This document shows, in pieces, positions 37,924 to 47,245 of a stretch of 47,273 nucleotides of DNA. The notes under the pieces are model-generated. The model was not told where the DNA came from and searched no databases. It was given only the letters and a program-made list of their open reading frames with translations. Positions within the stretch are counted from its first letter, which is position 1; each line of letters opens with the position of its first letter. The stretch is from NCBI GenBank assembly GCA_029959605.1, contig JASCOC010000022.1, positions 1 through 47,273 on the forward strand, in the 5' to 3' direction. This DNA is from Lysobacteraceae bacterium PS02340. GTDB taxonomy: Bacteria; Pseudomonadota; Gammaproteobacteria; Xanthomonadales; Xanthomonadaceae. A program made the translations under genes and the position numbers.

Positions 37924-37941
37924 GCGGCGTTTCGGCGCCGC
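37924..37941 (-). terminator. Short GC hairpin after transferase gene
   Basis: GCGGCG-TTTCGG-CGCCGC forms a 6-bp stem eight bases beyond the stop of the glutathione transferase gene. There is no T-run, so this is weak evidence. The rest of 37788-37948 shows nothing else. Confidence 0.3.
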
Positions 37942-37948
37942 CGTGGAC

Positions 37949-38581
37949 TCAATCGCGCCTGGGCATCGCCGCGTCGTCGAGCGCATTGGCGCGCTGCCAT
38001 GCGGGCCGCGCCTGCAGCCGCTCGACGTAGGCGACGAAGGCCGGGCGCGCCGGCAGCGATTTGAACAGCAGGCCCCAGGCGATCTGGCTGCCGACGTAGA
38101 CATCGGCGGCAGTGAAGCGCGCGCCGGTGATCCAGGGCGCCGCGGATTCGACCGCCTGCTCCAGCACGTCGACCATCTGCTCGAAGCTGCCGTAGCCGAC
38201 CATCATCGAACGCTCGGGCGGCGCCAGCAGACCGAGCGACTTGGCCGTGACCGCGGCCTCGACCGGACCGGCGGCGAAGAACAGCCAGCGGAAATACGCC
38301 GCGCGCGACGCGGGCACGGGATCGGGCAGCAGATCGGCCTGCGGAAACGCGTCCGCGAGGTAGGCGCAGATCGCCGCCGCCTCGGTGACCACGACACCGC
38401 CGTGCACCAGCGTCGGCACCTTGCCCATCGGATTGACCGCGAGGAATTCGGGCGAACGGTTGCCGCCATCGAAGCCGACCAGCTCGACGCGATACGGCTG
38501 CCCGGTTTCCTCGAGCATCCAGCGCGCGATGCGGCCGCGGGACATGGGATTGGTGTGGAGGACGAGGTCGTCTGCGGCCAT
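37949..38581 (-). CDS. Glutathione S-transferase family protein
   Basis: A 210-aa cytosolic two-domain transferase. The thioredoxin-like domain has LVLHTNPMSRGRIARWMLEE, the cis-Pro stretch GKVPTLVHG and VTEAAAICAYL in place of the usual ES-x-AI glutathione contact, so the second residue of that pair is Ala. The helical C-terminal domain covers about 90-205 (FRWLFFAAGPVEAA, PWITGARFTAADVY). The electrophile is unknown. It is 72 bases downstream of ppc on the same strand and may share its transcript. Confidence 0.9.
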   Translation of the reverse strand: MAADDLVLHTNPMSRGRIARWMLEETGQPYRVELVGFDGGNRSPEFLAVNPMGKVPTLVHGGVVVTEAAAICAYLADAFPQADLLPDPVPASRAAYFRWLFFAAGPVEAAVTAKSLGLLAPPERSMMVGYGSFEQMVDVLEQAVESAAPWITGARFTAADVYVGSQIAWGLLFKSLPARPAFVAYVERLQARPAWQRANALDDAAMPRRD

Positions 38582-38653
38582 CGGAATGCTCCCGTTGCGG
38601 AAAGCGGAGTGTGCGCCGGGCTTCGCGACAAGTGTACGACGCCCGTCGGCACG

Positions 38654-41377
38654 TCAGCCCGTGTTCTGGATGCCCGCCGCGATGCCGTTGACGGTCGACA
38701 CCAGCGCGCTGAGCAGGGCCTCGTCTTCGCGATCCGTCGCACGCCAGCGGCGCAGCAGTTCGACCTGCAGCAGGCTGATCGGATCGACGTAGGGATTGCG
38801 CAGACGGATGGACAGTTGCAGCCGGTAGTCGTCGGCCAGCAGCACGTCCTGTTCCTTCAGCAGCAGGATCGCGTCGCGGGTGCGCAGGCATTCGTCGAGG
38901 ATGCCCGGGAAGAACGCGTCGTGCGCGTCGCCGGCGAGGCGCGAGTAGCGTTCGAAGATCGCGATGTCGGTCTTGGCCAGCAGCATTTCGACGTCGTCGA
39001 GCGCGGCGCTGAAGAACGGCCAGTCGCGCGCCATCTCGGTCATCGCCTGCTGACCATAGGTCTGGATGCCGTGCTGCAGGGCGGTGCCGAGGCCGTACCA
39101 GCCGGTCAGGCCCGACCGGTTCTGTGCCCAGGCGAACACCCACGGAATCGCCCGCAGGTTCGAGATGCCACCATCGCGCCGGCGCGACGGGCGCGAGCCG
39201 ATCTGCAGGCGTTCGATGACGTCGATCGGCGTGGCCGCACGGAAGTAGTCGGGGAAGTCGTCGCGTTCGTGCACCAGCGCGCGATAGTTCGCGCGCGAGA
39301 CGGCGGCCAGATCGGTCGCCATCGCGCGCCAGGTGTCCTCGCGCGGATCGGGCGCACGCGGGCGCAGCGTGGCCTGCAGCACCGCGGCGGTCGACTGTTC
39401 GAGATTGCGCAGCGCCAGCGCGCGGATGCCGTACTTGCGATGGATCACTTCGCCCTGCTCGGTCACGCGCAGGCTGCCGTCGACGGAGCCCCGCGGCGCG
39501 GCGTTGATCGCGCGTCCGGTCTTGCCGCCTCCGCGGCTCACCGAGCCGCCGCGGCCGTGGAAGAACACGATGCGCACGCCGGCCTCGCGGGCGAGCGCGG
39601 TCAGTTCGACCTGGGTGCGTTGCAGCGCCCAGCGCGAGGCCAGCAGGCCGCCGTCCTTCGCGCTGTCGGAATAGCCGAGCATCACCGTCTGGCGCTCGCC
39701 GCGCGACGCCAGGTGCGCGCGATACCGTGGATCGTCGAACAGCGCGCGCATCACCGCCGGCGCGGCCTGCAGATCGTCGACGGTTTCGAACAGCGGCGAC
39801 ACGTCGAGCGGCACCTGGTTGTCTTCGACGCAGCCGGCGATGCGGGCGAGCGCCAGCACCGCGAGCGCATCGGCGGCGCTGCGCGCCATCGAGATGATGT
39901 ACAGGCCGGTCGCGGATGCGCCATGGCTGCGCCGCAGATCGGTGACCGCATCGAACACGCCGAGGGTCGAGGCGACGGTCTCGTTCGACAGTGCGCCGTT
40001 GGCTTTCGGCGGCGCATCGAGCATCGCGTGCAGACGCGTCACGCGCGCCTCGACCTCGAGCGCGGCCCAGTCGCTGTCGTCGATGCGGCCGAGCACCTCG
40101 TCGTGCACGGCCGAGTCCTGGCGCAGATCGAGCGCGGCGAGATGGAAGCCGAATGTGCGTGCGCGCCACAGCAGGCGTTCGAGCGCGAACAGGCCGGCGT
40201 GGTCGCCTCGGTTGCCGCGCAGGCTCGTATCCATCAGCACGAGATCGGCGAGGAACGCGTCGGCGTCGGCGTAGCCGGCGCGATGGTCGGCATCGGTCAG
40301 CCGCAGGCGCAGCTGCATCAGATCGAGCAGGCGCCGATAGGGCATGTCGGCGTGGCGCGGGTTGAGCGCGGCGTCGGCGTCGGGCAGGCGCCGCCGGTAA
40401 TCGTCGACGCGCGCGGTGATCGCCTCGTCGATCGTCGCGCGGCCCAGTGTCTGGGTCAGCACGTTGCCGAGCCCGCGCAGATCACGCCGGTACTGCGCCA
40501 GCGCCTGGCTGCGCTGCGCGCCGAGCGCGGCGCGCATGGTGTCGGCGTTGACGTTCGGATTGCCGTCCATGTCGCCGCCGACCCAGGTACCGAAGCGCAG
40601 CACCTGCGGCAGCGACGGGCGCGCGCCGTAGACCGATTCGATCGCGTCCCCGAGCGCCTCGTAGAACACCGGCAGCACGCGGTAGAGCACGTTCGACAGG
40701 TAATAGCCGACGTGCTCGACCTCGTCGGCGACGGTGGGCTTGCGCGCCGGCGATTCCGAGGTCTGCCAGGCCGAGGTCAGCGCCAGCACGATGCGGGCAT
40801 CGTCGGCGCGGCGTTCGGTCGGCGTGCGTTCGCGGTCGATGTCGGCGATCAGGCGCTCGACGATCGTGCGTTCCTTCTCCAGCAGCACGCGGCGCACGGC
40901 TTCGGTCGGATGCGCGGTGAACACCGGCTCGATGTGCAGGCGTGCGAGCGCGGCTTCGAGCTGCGGCAGGTCGACGCCGGCGTCCTTCAGCTCGTGCAGC
41001 ACCGCTTCCAGCCCGCCGGGCTGCGGCGCGTCGCCGGTGCGCTGGTAATCGCGACGGCGCCGGATGCGATGCACGCGCTCGGCGAGATTGATCGCGCCGA
41101 AATACGCGGCGAAGGCGCGCACCAGTGCATCGGCATCGTCGAGCGACACATCGGCCAGGCCGTCGGCGAGCATGTCGACCGGCGCACCGGTTTCGCGGCG
41201 CGCGATCGCCGCACGGCGGACCGCTTCCACCTGGTCGAGCAACGCAGGCGACACCTGTTCGGACAGCATGTGGCCGACCATCGCGCCGAGGCGGCGCACG
41301 TCGTCGCGGAGCAGGGTGTCGGTCTTCGCGAAACCGACTTCGCGCAGCGGTGGGGGCAGGTCGTCGTGGGCGTTCAT
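38654..41377 (-). CDS. ppc: Phosphoenolpyruvate carboxylase
   Basis: A 907-aa cytosolic enzyme making oxaloacetate from PEP and bicarbonate, the main anaplerotic step. The first catalytic His lies in VFTAHPTEAVRR, followed by GTWVGGDMDGNPNV, LGYSDSAKDGG and the mobile-loop region FHGRGGSVSRGGGKTGRAI; the C-terminus ends NGIAAGIQNTG, the conserved tail. The loop ends KTGRAI instead of the PTHLAI seen in enteric enzymes, a variant I associate with this family of bacteria. Malic enzyme at 278 works in the opposite direction on the same C3/C4 node. Confidence 0.97.
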   Translation of the reverse strand: MNAHDDLPPPLREVGFAKTDTLLRDDVRRLGAMVGHMLSEQVSPALLDQVEAVRRAAIARRETGAPVDMLADGLADVSLDDADALVRAFAAYFGAINLAERVHRIRRRRDYQRTGDAPQPGGLEAVLHELKDAGVDLPQLEAALARLHIEPVFTAHPTEAVRRVLLEKERTIVERLIADIDRERTPTERRADDARIVLALTSAWQTSESPARKPTVADEVEHVGYYLSNVLYRVLPVFYEALGDAIESVYGARPSLPQVLRFGTWVGGDMDGNPNVNADTMRAALGAQRSQALAQYRRDLRGLGNVLTQTLGRATIDEAITARVDDYRRRLPDADAALNPRHADMPYRRLLDLMQLRLRLTDADHRAGYADADAFLADLVLMDTSLRGNRGDHAGLFALERLLWRARTFGFHLAALDLRQDSAVHDEVLGRIDDSDWAALEVEARVTRLHAMLDAPPKANGALSNETVASTLGVFDAVTDLRRSHGASATGLYIISMARSAADALAVLALARIAGCVEDNQVPLDVSPLFETVDDLQAAPAVMRALFDDPRYRAHLASRGERQTVMLGYSDSAKDGGLLASRWALQRTQVELTALAREAGVRIVFFHGRGGSVSRGGGKTGRAINAAPRGSVDGSLRVTEQGEVIHRKYGIRALALRNLEQSTAAVLQATLRPRAPDPREDTWRAMATDLAAVSRANYRALVHERDDFPDYFRAATPIDVIERLQIGSRPSRRRDGGISNLRAIPWVFAWAQNRSGLTGWYGLGTALQHGIQTYGQQAMTEMARDWPFFSAALDDVEMLLAKTDIAIFERYSRLAGDAHDAFFPGILDECLRTRDAILLLKEQDVLLADDYRLQLSIRLRNPYVDPISLLQVELLRRWRATDREDEALLSALVSTVNGIAAGIQNTG

Positions 41378-41424
41378 CCAGCCACGTTACACAAGCCCCG
41401 CGTGACTGTCGTGCAAGGCGTGCG

Positions 41425-42789
41425 TCAGTACGCGAACTCGCGGAACACGCGGTCGATGTCGCCCTGCCAGGGGCCGTGATACAGCGCGAGCTTGCGCTCG
41501 GCGGGCGTCTCGCCAGACTCGGCGATCTCGATCAACGTCTCGAGGAACACGCGCTCATCCTGTCCGCGCGCATTGGTCCGCGCGCGACGCTGCAGACCGG
41601 CAGCGGAAATCTTCAAGGCCTCGACCGCGAGATCGCGCAGCGTGCCGCCGCGGAACGGCGTCTTCAGCGCGAACTTCGGCACGTCGTCGCGCAGGGCGTT
41701 GCGCTCGGCCATCGAGAAGTCGCGCACGAGATCCCAGGCCGCATCGAGTGACGCATCGTCGTACAGCAGGCCGACCCAGAACGCCGGCAGCGCGCACAGC
41801 CGGCCCCAGGGACCGCCGTCGGCGCCGCGCATCTCCAGGAACTTCTTCAGACGCACCTCGGGGAACGCGGTGGTCATGTGGTCGTTCCAGTCGCGCAGCG
41901 TCGGCAGCTGGCCGGGCAGCACCGGCAGTTCGCCGCGCATGAAGTCGCGGAAGCTCTGGCCGCTGGCGTCGTGGTAGGTCCCGTCGCGGTACGAGAAATA
42001 CATCGGCACGTCGAGCAGATAGTCGACGTAGCGCTCGTAGCCGAAGCCGTCCTCGAACACGAAATCGAGCATGCCGGTGCGGTCGGCGTCGGTGTCGGTC
42101 CAGATCTGCGAGCGGTAGCTCAGGAATCCGTTGGGACGGCCTTCCGTGAACGGCGAATCGGCGAACAGCGCCGTCGCCACCGGCTGCAGCGCCAGCGACA
42201 CGCGGAACTTCTTCACCATGTCGGCTTCGGTCGCGTAGTCCAGGTTGACCTGCACCGTGCAGGTGCGGGTCATCATGTCCAGGCCCAGATCGCCGACCTT
42301 GGGCATGTAGTCGCGCATGATCCGGTAGCGGCCCTTGGGCATCCACGGCATGTCGGCGCGCGACCACTTGGGCTGGAAGCCCATGCCGAGGAATCCGAGC
42401 CCCAGACCGTCGGCCACCGCGCGCACTTCGCGCAGATGGCTTTCGACTTCGCTGCAGGTCTGGTGGATGTGTTCGAGCGGCGCGCCGGAGAGTTCCAGCT
42501 GGCCGGCCGGTTCCAGCGTCACCGAGGCGCCGTCCTTGAGCAGGGCGACCGTGCGGCCGCCTTCGTCCACCGGCGCCCAGCCGAAGCGGGTCAGGCCGGT
42601 GAGCAGGGCTTCGATCCCGCGCGCGCCGTCGAAGGTCGGCGGGCGCAGGTCGTCCAGACGGAAGCCGAACTTCTCGTGCTCGGTGCCGATGCGCCAGTGC
42701 TCGATCGGCTTTTCGCCCGACGCCAGCACCTCGACCAGTTGCGCGCGGTCGGTGATCGGGGTGTCTTCGACGTGACTGGGGCTGGACAT
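41425..42789 (-). CDS. gshA: Glutamate-cysteine ligase, plant/alphaproteobacterial type
   Basis: A 454-aa ATP-dependent ligase of the GCS2 family, the first step of glutathione synthesis. Typical stretches are [55 protein letters not shown] and [20 protein letters not shown]. It is unlike the enteric GshA family. The frame is open 27 codons further up, but the ATG giving [13 protein letters not shown] is the plausible start. A possible -10 (TATAGT) lies near 42852. No gshB is present in the window. The product is needed by the frm pathway, the transferase and the glutaredoxin. Confidence 0.95.
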   Translation of the reverse strand: MSSPSHVEDTPITDRAQLVEVLASGEKPIEHWRIGTEHEKFGFRLDDLRPPTFDGARGIEALLTGLTRFGWAPVDEGGRTVALLKDGASVTLEPAGQLELSGAPLEHIHQTCSEVESHLREVRAVADGLGLGFLGMGFQPKWSRADMPWMPKGRYRIMRDYMPKVGDLGLDMMTRTCTVQVNLDYATEADMVKKFRVSLALQPVATALFADSPFTEGRPNGFLSYRSQIWTDTDADRTGMLDFVFEDGFGYERYVDYLLDVPMYFSYRDGTYHDASGQSFRDFMRGELPVLPGQLPTLRDWNDHMTTAFPEVRLKKFLEMRGADGGPWGRLCALPAFWVGLLYDDASLDAAWDLVRDFSMAERNALRDDVPKFALKTPFRGGTLRDLAVEALKISAAGLQRRARTNARGQDERVFLETLIEIAESGETPAERKLALYHGPWQGDIDRVFREFAY

Positions 42790-42928
42790 GCGATGGACCG
42801 CTCTGCGGAAAAGGGGGCGCCCGGCAGATCCGGAATCGCGAGCGCGCACTATAAGCGCGGACCCGCGCAACGGGCGTGCCGCCGGTGCGACGCCAGCGTT
42901 CCAGCGATGCGCGATGGGGGCCGGTCGG

Positions 42929-42947
42929 CGGCCCGCGCTGCGGGCCG
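42929..42947 (-). terminator. Hairpin after engB
   Basis: CGGCCCGC-GCT-GCGGGCCG is a perfect 8-bp stem with a three-base loop, 17 bases beyond the engB stop and before gshA. No T-run follows. It is likely a transcript end or a processing hairpin. Confidence 0.4.
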
Positions 42948-42963
42948 TGCACGGCGGTCGACG

Positions 42964-43596
42964 TCAGGACGCGCGCACGGGCGTGCGCGGGCCGATCTCC
43001 ATCCAGCGCGCGATCACGCCACGCGCTTCGTCGATGCCGATGTTGGTCTCGCCGGAGAACACCTGCACGCTGACCTTGTCGCCGTGCAGCGCCAGCAGTT
43101 CCTTGCGCACCGCCTGCAGCGTGTTGCCTGCCGCGCCGCGGCCGAGCTTGTCGGCCTTGGTCAGCAGCGCGTGCGCCGGCATGCCGTGCTCGACCGCGAA
43201 CGCGATCATCTGGCGGTCGTATTCCTTGAGCGGATGGCGGATGTCCATCACCACGACCAGGCCCTTGAGCGCTTCGCGCTCGCGGAAGTACTGGGCGAGG
43301 AACGCCTGCCAGTGGGCCTTCAGATCCCGCGGCACCTTGGCGTAGCCGTAGCCGGGCAGGTCGACGAGAAAGCGGTTGTCGTACGGCGGAAAGTCGAAGA
43401 ACACCAGCTGCTGGGTACGGCCCGGGGTCTTGGACACGCGCGCGAGCGCGTTCTGCTGGCACAGCGCATTGAGCGCGCTGGACTTGCCGGCGTTGGAGCG
43501 GCCGGCGAACGCGACCTCGTACCCGCCGTCGGCCGGAAGCTGCTGCGGGGTGTGGGCGGCCAACAGATATTTGGCGCGTGCGAAGGGATTGGACAT
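42964..43596 (-). CDS. engB: Ribosome biogenesis GTPase EngB (YihA/YsxC)
   Basis: A 210-aa GTPase needed for 50S subunit assembly. G1 is GRSNAGKS at 32-39, G3 DLPGYGYA begins at residue 79, and G4 is TKADK; the ending has the G5-like QVFSGETNIG. Length is standard. The ATG at 43596 starts MSNPFARAKYLLAAH. It is divergent from the cytochrome gene, an arrangement I know from related genomes. Confidence 0.95.
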   Translation of the reverse strand: MSNPFARAKYLLAAHTPQQLPADGGYEVAFAGRSNAGKSSALNALCQQNALARVSKTPGRTQQLVFFDFPPYDNRFLVDLPGYGYAKVPRDLKAHWQAFLAQYFREREALKGLVVVMDIRHPLKEYDRQMIAFAVEHGMPAHALLTKADKLGRGAAGNTLQAVRKELLALHGDKVSVQVFSGETNIGIDEARGVIARWMEIGPRTPVRAS

Positions 43597-43638
43597 CGCA
43601 ATAGCTTGGCACGGCCGGCGCCGGCTTGCCCGCGCGGT

Positions 43639-43667
43639 TTGACCCGCCCGGTGCGGGCCAACATAAT
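43639..43667 (+). promoter_or_regulatory. Sigma-70 promoter of cytochrome/dsbA run
   Basis: TTGACC (43639-43644) and CATAAT (43662-43667) are spaced by 17 bases. The expected start near 43674 gives a leader of about 50 bases before the cytochrome ATG. Confidence 0.65.
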
Positions 43668-43725
43668 CCGGAGACTCGCGGCCGGCACCTGTCGGACCGG
43701 CGTTGAAAGATCTCGGAGCCCAGCA

Positions 43726-44658
43726 ATGCGCCACGCTCGCGCCATTGGTATCGCCGGTCTTGTAGTCATTGCCGTGGGCGCCGTCGCGTTCGCGCAGTCC
43801 ACCGTGCAGCCGTTGCCGGACGCGCCGGCAGTGGAAACACGTGACCTGGACGACAATGCCGTCGCGGAACTCACCAAGACCACGCACGGGGATCCGCAGA
43901 AGGGTGCCCAGCTCGCCGGCGCCTGCGCCGCGTGCCACGGCCTCGACGGCAACGCCGACGCCGACCCCAGCCTCTACCCGCGCATCGCCGGCCAGAGCGA
44001 GCGCTACATGGCCCGCCAGCTCGCGCTGTTCAAGAGCGGCGAGCGCGTCAACGCGATCATGCAGCCCTTCGCGATGCCGCTCAGCGCGCAGGACATGCGC
44101 GATCTCGGCGCGCACTTCGCCCAGCAGACCAGCGGCGCCGGCATCGCCGACGATGCGGTGGTCGAGGCCGGCCCCTACAAGGGCATGAAGTTCTTCGAGG
44201 TCGGCCAGAAGCTGTTCCGCAGCGGCGACACCGAGCGCGGCATTCCGGCCTGCATGGCCTGCCACGGCCCGGCGGGCAGCGGCAATCCGGGCCCGGCGTA
44301 TCCGCACGTCGGTGGCCAGCAGGCCTGGTACAGCTCGGGTCGTCTCTACGCCTATCGCGAAGGCCAGACCAGCGAGGACGACAAGCATCTGTTCAACGTC
44401 ATGGCCGCGGTCGCCAAGTCGCTGACCGACGAAGAGATCGAAGCGGTGTCGAGCTACATGCAGGGTCTGCATGCACGTCCCGACCCGGCGATGCTGGCCG
44501 CGATCGAGGCCCAGGCCGCGTCGATGCCGGCGCCGGCGGTGCCGGCCGAAGAACAGGCCGTCCCGGCGACCGATGCGACCGCCGACGAAGCGCTCGAAGC
44601 CGCGGAGCCGGCGCCTGCCGCCGAGCCCGCGCCCGCACCGGCGCCCGAAACGCCGTGA
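43726..44658 (+). CDS. Dihaem cytochrome c4
   Basis: A 310-aa periplasmic or membrane-tethered cytochrome with two covalent haem sites, CAACH at 67-71 and CMACH at 176-180, in two similar halves as in cytochrome c4. It carries electrons toward terminal oxidases. A signal peptide or anchor is at 8-23 (GIAGLVVIAVGAVAFA). The C-terminal 60 residues are an Ala/Pro/Glu-rich tail (EPAPAAEPAPAPAPETP), longer than in classical c4 proteins and probably disordered. The start has GGAG eight bases before it, and a promoter is visible at 43639-43667. The two dsbA genes follow in the same direction. Confidence 0.92.
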   Translation: MRHARAIGIAGLVVIAVGAVAFAQSTVQPLPDAPAVETRDLDDNAVAELTKTTHGDPQKGAQLAGACAACHGLDGNADADPSLYPRIAGQSERYMARQLALFKSGERVNAIMQPFAMPLSAQDMRDLGAHFAQQTSGAGIADDAVVEAGPYKGMKFFEVGQKLFRSGDTERGIPACMACHGPAGSGNPGPAYPHVGGQQAWYSSGRLYAYREGQTSEDDKHLFNVMAAVAKSLTDEEIEAVSSYMQGLHARPDPAMLAAIEAQAASMPAPAVPAEEQAVPATDATADEALEAAEPAPAAEPAPAPAPETP

Positions 44659-44668
44659 TGCACGGCCC

Positions 44669-44687
44669 GGTGCCGGCATCCGGCACC
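44669..44687 (+). terminator. Hairpin between cytochrome and dsbA
   Basis: GGTGCCGG-CAT-CCGGCACC, an 8-bp perfect stem 11 bases after the cytochrome stop. No T-run follows. It may end or attenuate the transcript. The rest of the 143-base gap holds no gene. Confidence 0.4.
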
Positions 44688-44801
44688 CTGTCGATTTGAA
44701 CCCGCACATCCCTTCTCTTCGCCGTGCCGATGGCGGCCCCCGCGCTAACGCGCGCCCGGGCCGACGCCTGCACGGCGTCCGCATTCCGGAGTGACCCGAC
44801 G

Positions 44802-45455
44802 ATGCCGTCCCCGCCCCGCGCCTGGCGCCACCTGTTCGCGATCGCCGTGCTCGCCGCATCCGCCTGGCTGCCGGCGACTGCGCAGACCGCCGCCCCGGTC
44901 GAAGGCCTCGACTACGCCCTGATCCCCGACGGCCAGCCCTGGCAGCCGCTCGACGGCAAGATCGAGGTCGTCGAGATCTTCTCCTACGGCTGCGTGCACT
45001 GCTTCCATTTCCAGAAGCAGGTCGATGCCTGGCGCGCGAAGGCGCCGCGCGACGTGCGCTTCACCTATCTGCCGGCGGCGTTCTCGGCCGGCGACAACTT
45101 CGCCCGCGGCTTCTTCGTCGCCCAGGCCCAGCGCATCGATGCGCGCAGCCATCACGCGGTGTTCTCGGCCGTCCACGAAACATCGGTCCTGCCGCGCAGC
45201 GGTGCGAGCATTGATGCGATCGCGGCGTTCTACGTCACCCAGGGCGCCCGCTCGCAGGCGCGTTTCGCGGCAGCGATGGCGAGTCCGGCGACCGACGAAA
45301 AGCTGAACGCCGCGCGGGCGTTCGCGGTGCGCAGTGGCTTGGAGGGCACGCCCACGCTCATCATCAACGGCCGTTACCGGGTGATGGGACGGCGGCTGGA
45401 GGATCTGCTGGTGATCGCCGACCAGCTGATCGCACGCGAACGCGCCCAGCGCTGA
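44802..45455 (+). CDS. dsbA: Thiol:disulfide interchange protein DsbA
   Basis: A 217-aa periplasmic thiol oxidase. It has a signal peptide (LFAIAVLAASAWLPATAQ), the active site CVHC at 64-67 in the context FSYGCVHCFHFQ, and a cis-Pro in EGTPTLIINGRYRV. CVHC is one of the two usual DsbA dipeptides. Length and ending match the family. The frame is open further upstream, but the ATG at 44802 places the signal peptide correctly. A second DsbA gene follows 41 bases later, so the pair is one operon. Confidence 0.94.
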   Translation: MPSPPRAWRHLFAIAVLAASAWLPATAQTAAPVEGLDYALIPDGQPWQPLDGKIEVVEIFSYGCVHCFHFQKQVDAWRAKAPRDVRFTYLPAAFSAGDNFARGFFVAQAQRIDARSHHAVFSAVHETSVLPRSGASIDAIAAFYVTQGARSQARFAAAMASPATDEKLNAARAFAVRSGLEGTPTLIINGRYRVMGRRLEDLLVIADQLIARERAQR

Positions 45456-45496
45456 CACGCACCGCCCATCGAACGAATTCCTTCGAGAGAGACACC

Positions 45497-46291
45497 ATGA
45501 AGATCCGCCACACCCTGCTCCTGATGCTCGCGCCCATCCTGCTCATGGCCTGCAGCCAGCAGCCCGATCCTGCCGCCGCGCCGGACGCGACGGCCACGAC
45601 GCCGGCACAGACCGCACCCGCGGCGCCCGCTGCCGATGCCGCGCCGGTCGGCGATGCTGCCGCGCCGACCGATCCGCAGGCCGAGGCGCCCGCCGCCAAC
45701 AGCAATCCCGTCGTCGCGCCGCAGGGTGCGGCCCCGGTCGCCGGCACCGATTACGTGGAGATCCAGGGCGGCCAGCCGTTCGCCAACGCCTCGGGCGAGA
45801 TCGAAGTGGCCGAGGTGTTCGCCTACTGGTGCGGTCACTGCGCCGCGTTCGAACCGCTGGTCAACGCGTGGAAGGCGCGCCTGCCGGGCGACGTGAACTT
45901 CGTCGCGCTGCCGGCCGTGTTCGACGAGAACGACGCCTTCCCGCGCGCCTTCTTCGCGTCCGAGACGATGGGCACGCTCGCGCGCACCCACGACGCCACG
46001 TTCAACGCGATCCACCTCGAGAAGAAACTGCGCCCGAACGCCGACGCCGCCGCGATCGCCGCGTTCTACGGCACGCTGGGCATCGACCAGCAGCGCTTCA
46101 CCAGCACGATGCAGAGCTTCGCGGTCAACGCCAACCTCGGCCGTGCCCGCCAGTTCGCCGTCCGCAGCGGCGTCAATGCCACGCCGACGATCATCGTCAA
46201 CGGCAAGTACCGCGTGATCGGCGGCAAGTCGCTGGAAGACATCCTGCGCATCACCGACCACCTGGTCGCCATGGAGCGCGCGGCGCAGTAA
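45497..46291 (+). CDS. Lipoprotein DsbA-like thiol oxidoreductase
   Basis: A 264-aa DsbA-fold protein that looks lipid-anchored: signal peptide MKIRHTLLLMLAPILLMAC with lipobox LMAC (Cys19). A 60-residue Ala/Pro-rich linker follows, then the oxidoreductase domain with CGHC at 112-115 (FAYWCGHCAAFE) and cis-Pro in NATPTIIVNGKYRV. The CGHC site differs from the CVHC of its neighbour and is shared with disulfide isomerases, so its redox role may differ. ATG is preceded by GAGAGAG. It is about as similar to the neighbour as an old duplication would be. Confidence 0.93.
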   Translation: MKIRHTLLLMLAPILLMACSQQPDPAAAPDATATTPAQTAPAAPAADAAPVGDAAAPTDPQAEAPAANSNPVVAPQGAAPVAGTDYVEIQGGQPFANASGEIEVAEVFAYWCGHCAAFEPLVNAWKARLPGDVNFVALPAVFDENDAFPRAFFASETMGTLARTHDATFNAIHLEKKLRPNADAAAIAAFYGTLGIDQQRFTSTMQSFAVNANLGRARQFAVRSGVNATPTIIVNGKYRVIGGKSLEDILRITDHLVAMERAAQ

Positions 46292-46303
46292 GCGTCCGAC
46301 GTT

Positions 46304-47089
46304 GTGAACAACTCCGATCCGCAGCCCGCCGGGGCATCGCGCACGCTCAAGCTGCTGAGCGCGAACATCCAGGCCGGCTCCAGCACGCGTCGCTACAGCG
46401 ACTACGCGACGCGCAGCTGGTCCCACGTGCTGCCGGCCGGCAAGCGCACGGCGCTCGACGCCATCGCCACGCTCGCCGGCACCCACGACATCGTGGGTCT
46501 GCAGGAAGCCGATCCGGGCAGCTGGCGTTCCGGTTTCACCAACCAGACGCACTACCTCGCCGAACGCGGCGGCTTCGAGTACTGGACCCACCAGCCGAAC
46601 CGGCGCGTGGGTGCGGTCGCATCCAGCGCCAACGGCCTGCTGAGCCGGCTGGAACCGATCGAGGTCGTCAACCACGCCCTGCCCGGCCGCATCTCCGGCC
46701 GCGGCGTGCTGCTGAGCCGTTTCGGCGAAGGCGACGAGGGCTTGGTGGTCGCGGTGGCGCATCTGTCGCTGGGCGCGCAGTCGCGGCTGTCGCAGCTGTC
46801 CTTCATCGCCGAAGTCCTGGCCGATCACCCGCACGCGGTGCTGATGGGCGACTTCAACTGCACCTCCGACCGCCCGGAGATGTCGGTGCTCTATCGCCAG
46901 ACCGGCCTGCAGCCGCCGGCGTGCGCGGTGCACACCTTCCCCAGCTGGCGCCCGCAGAAGGCGATCGACCACATCCTGGTCACCGGCCATCTCAAGTGCG
47001 CCGACATGAAGGCGCTGCCGGCCGCGTTTTCGGACCATCTGGCGCTGTCGACCGAGTTGCACGTGCCTGAGATCGCGCTGCGGCGTTGA
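46304..47089 (+). CDS. Endonuclease/exonuclease/phosphatase family protein
   Basis: A 261-aa metal-dependent phosphoesterase of the EEP superfamily. Motifs include LKLLSANIQAG (metal-binding Asn), GLQEAD (Glu), VVAVAHLSLG (His), LMGDFNCT (Asp/Asn), KAIDHILV (Asp-His) and FSDHLALSTEL (final Asp-His). It could act on nucleic acid, phospholipid or other phosphodiesters; there is no signal peptide. It starts at GTG 46304, 12 bases after the DsbA stop, so it is probably in the same transcript. Confidence 0.9.
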   Translation: MNNSDPQPAGASRTLKLLSANIQAGSSTRRYSDYATRSWSHVLPAGKRTALDAIATLAGTHDIVGLQEADPGSWRSGFTNQTHYLAERGGFEYWTHQPNRRVGAVASSANGLLSRLEPIEVVNHALPGRISGRGVLLSRFGEGDEGLVVAVAHLSLGAQSRLSQLSFIAEVLADHPHAVLMGDFNCTSDRPEMSVLYRQTGLQPPACAVHTFPSWRPQKAIDHILVTGHLKCADMKALPAAFSDHLALSTELHVPEIALRR

Positions 47090-47100
47090 GGGTGCATCGC

Positions 47101-47137
47101 GCTTCGTAGGAGGGGTCGAGCGCAGCGATACCCATCA
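47101..47137. repeat. Degenerate GATGGGTTTCGCTGCGC unit
   Basis: GTAGGAGGGGTCGAGCGCAG followed by CGATACCCATCA is an imperfect relative of the unit at 21001-21035, read in the opposite sense. Confidence 0.5.
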
Positions 47138-47210
47138 TTGCCATCGTTCCGCTCTGGATGACACAGAGCGGAATCGAGATCGCGCTGACCGCGCACCGTG
47201 CGACCTGCTG

Positions 47211-47245
47211 CCCTCACCCCAACCCCTCTCCCAGAGGGAGAGGGG
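47211..47245. repeat. CCCTCACCCC-family repeat, copy 4
   Basis: It starts CCCTCACCCCAACCCCTCTC and closes the hairpin with GAGGGAGAGGGG. The left half of the element is seen; the right half may extend beyond the window. The rest of 47090-47273 shows no gene. Confidence 0.7.

Noticed and set aside
37943..41479. 1178-codon open frame opposite ppc and the transferase
   Set aside because: It crosses two well-supported minus-strand genes and has no motif.
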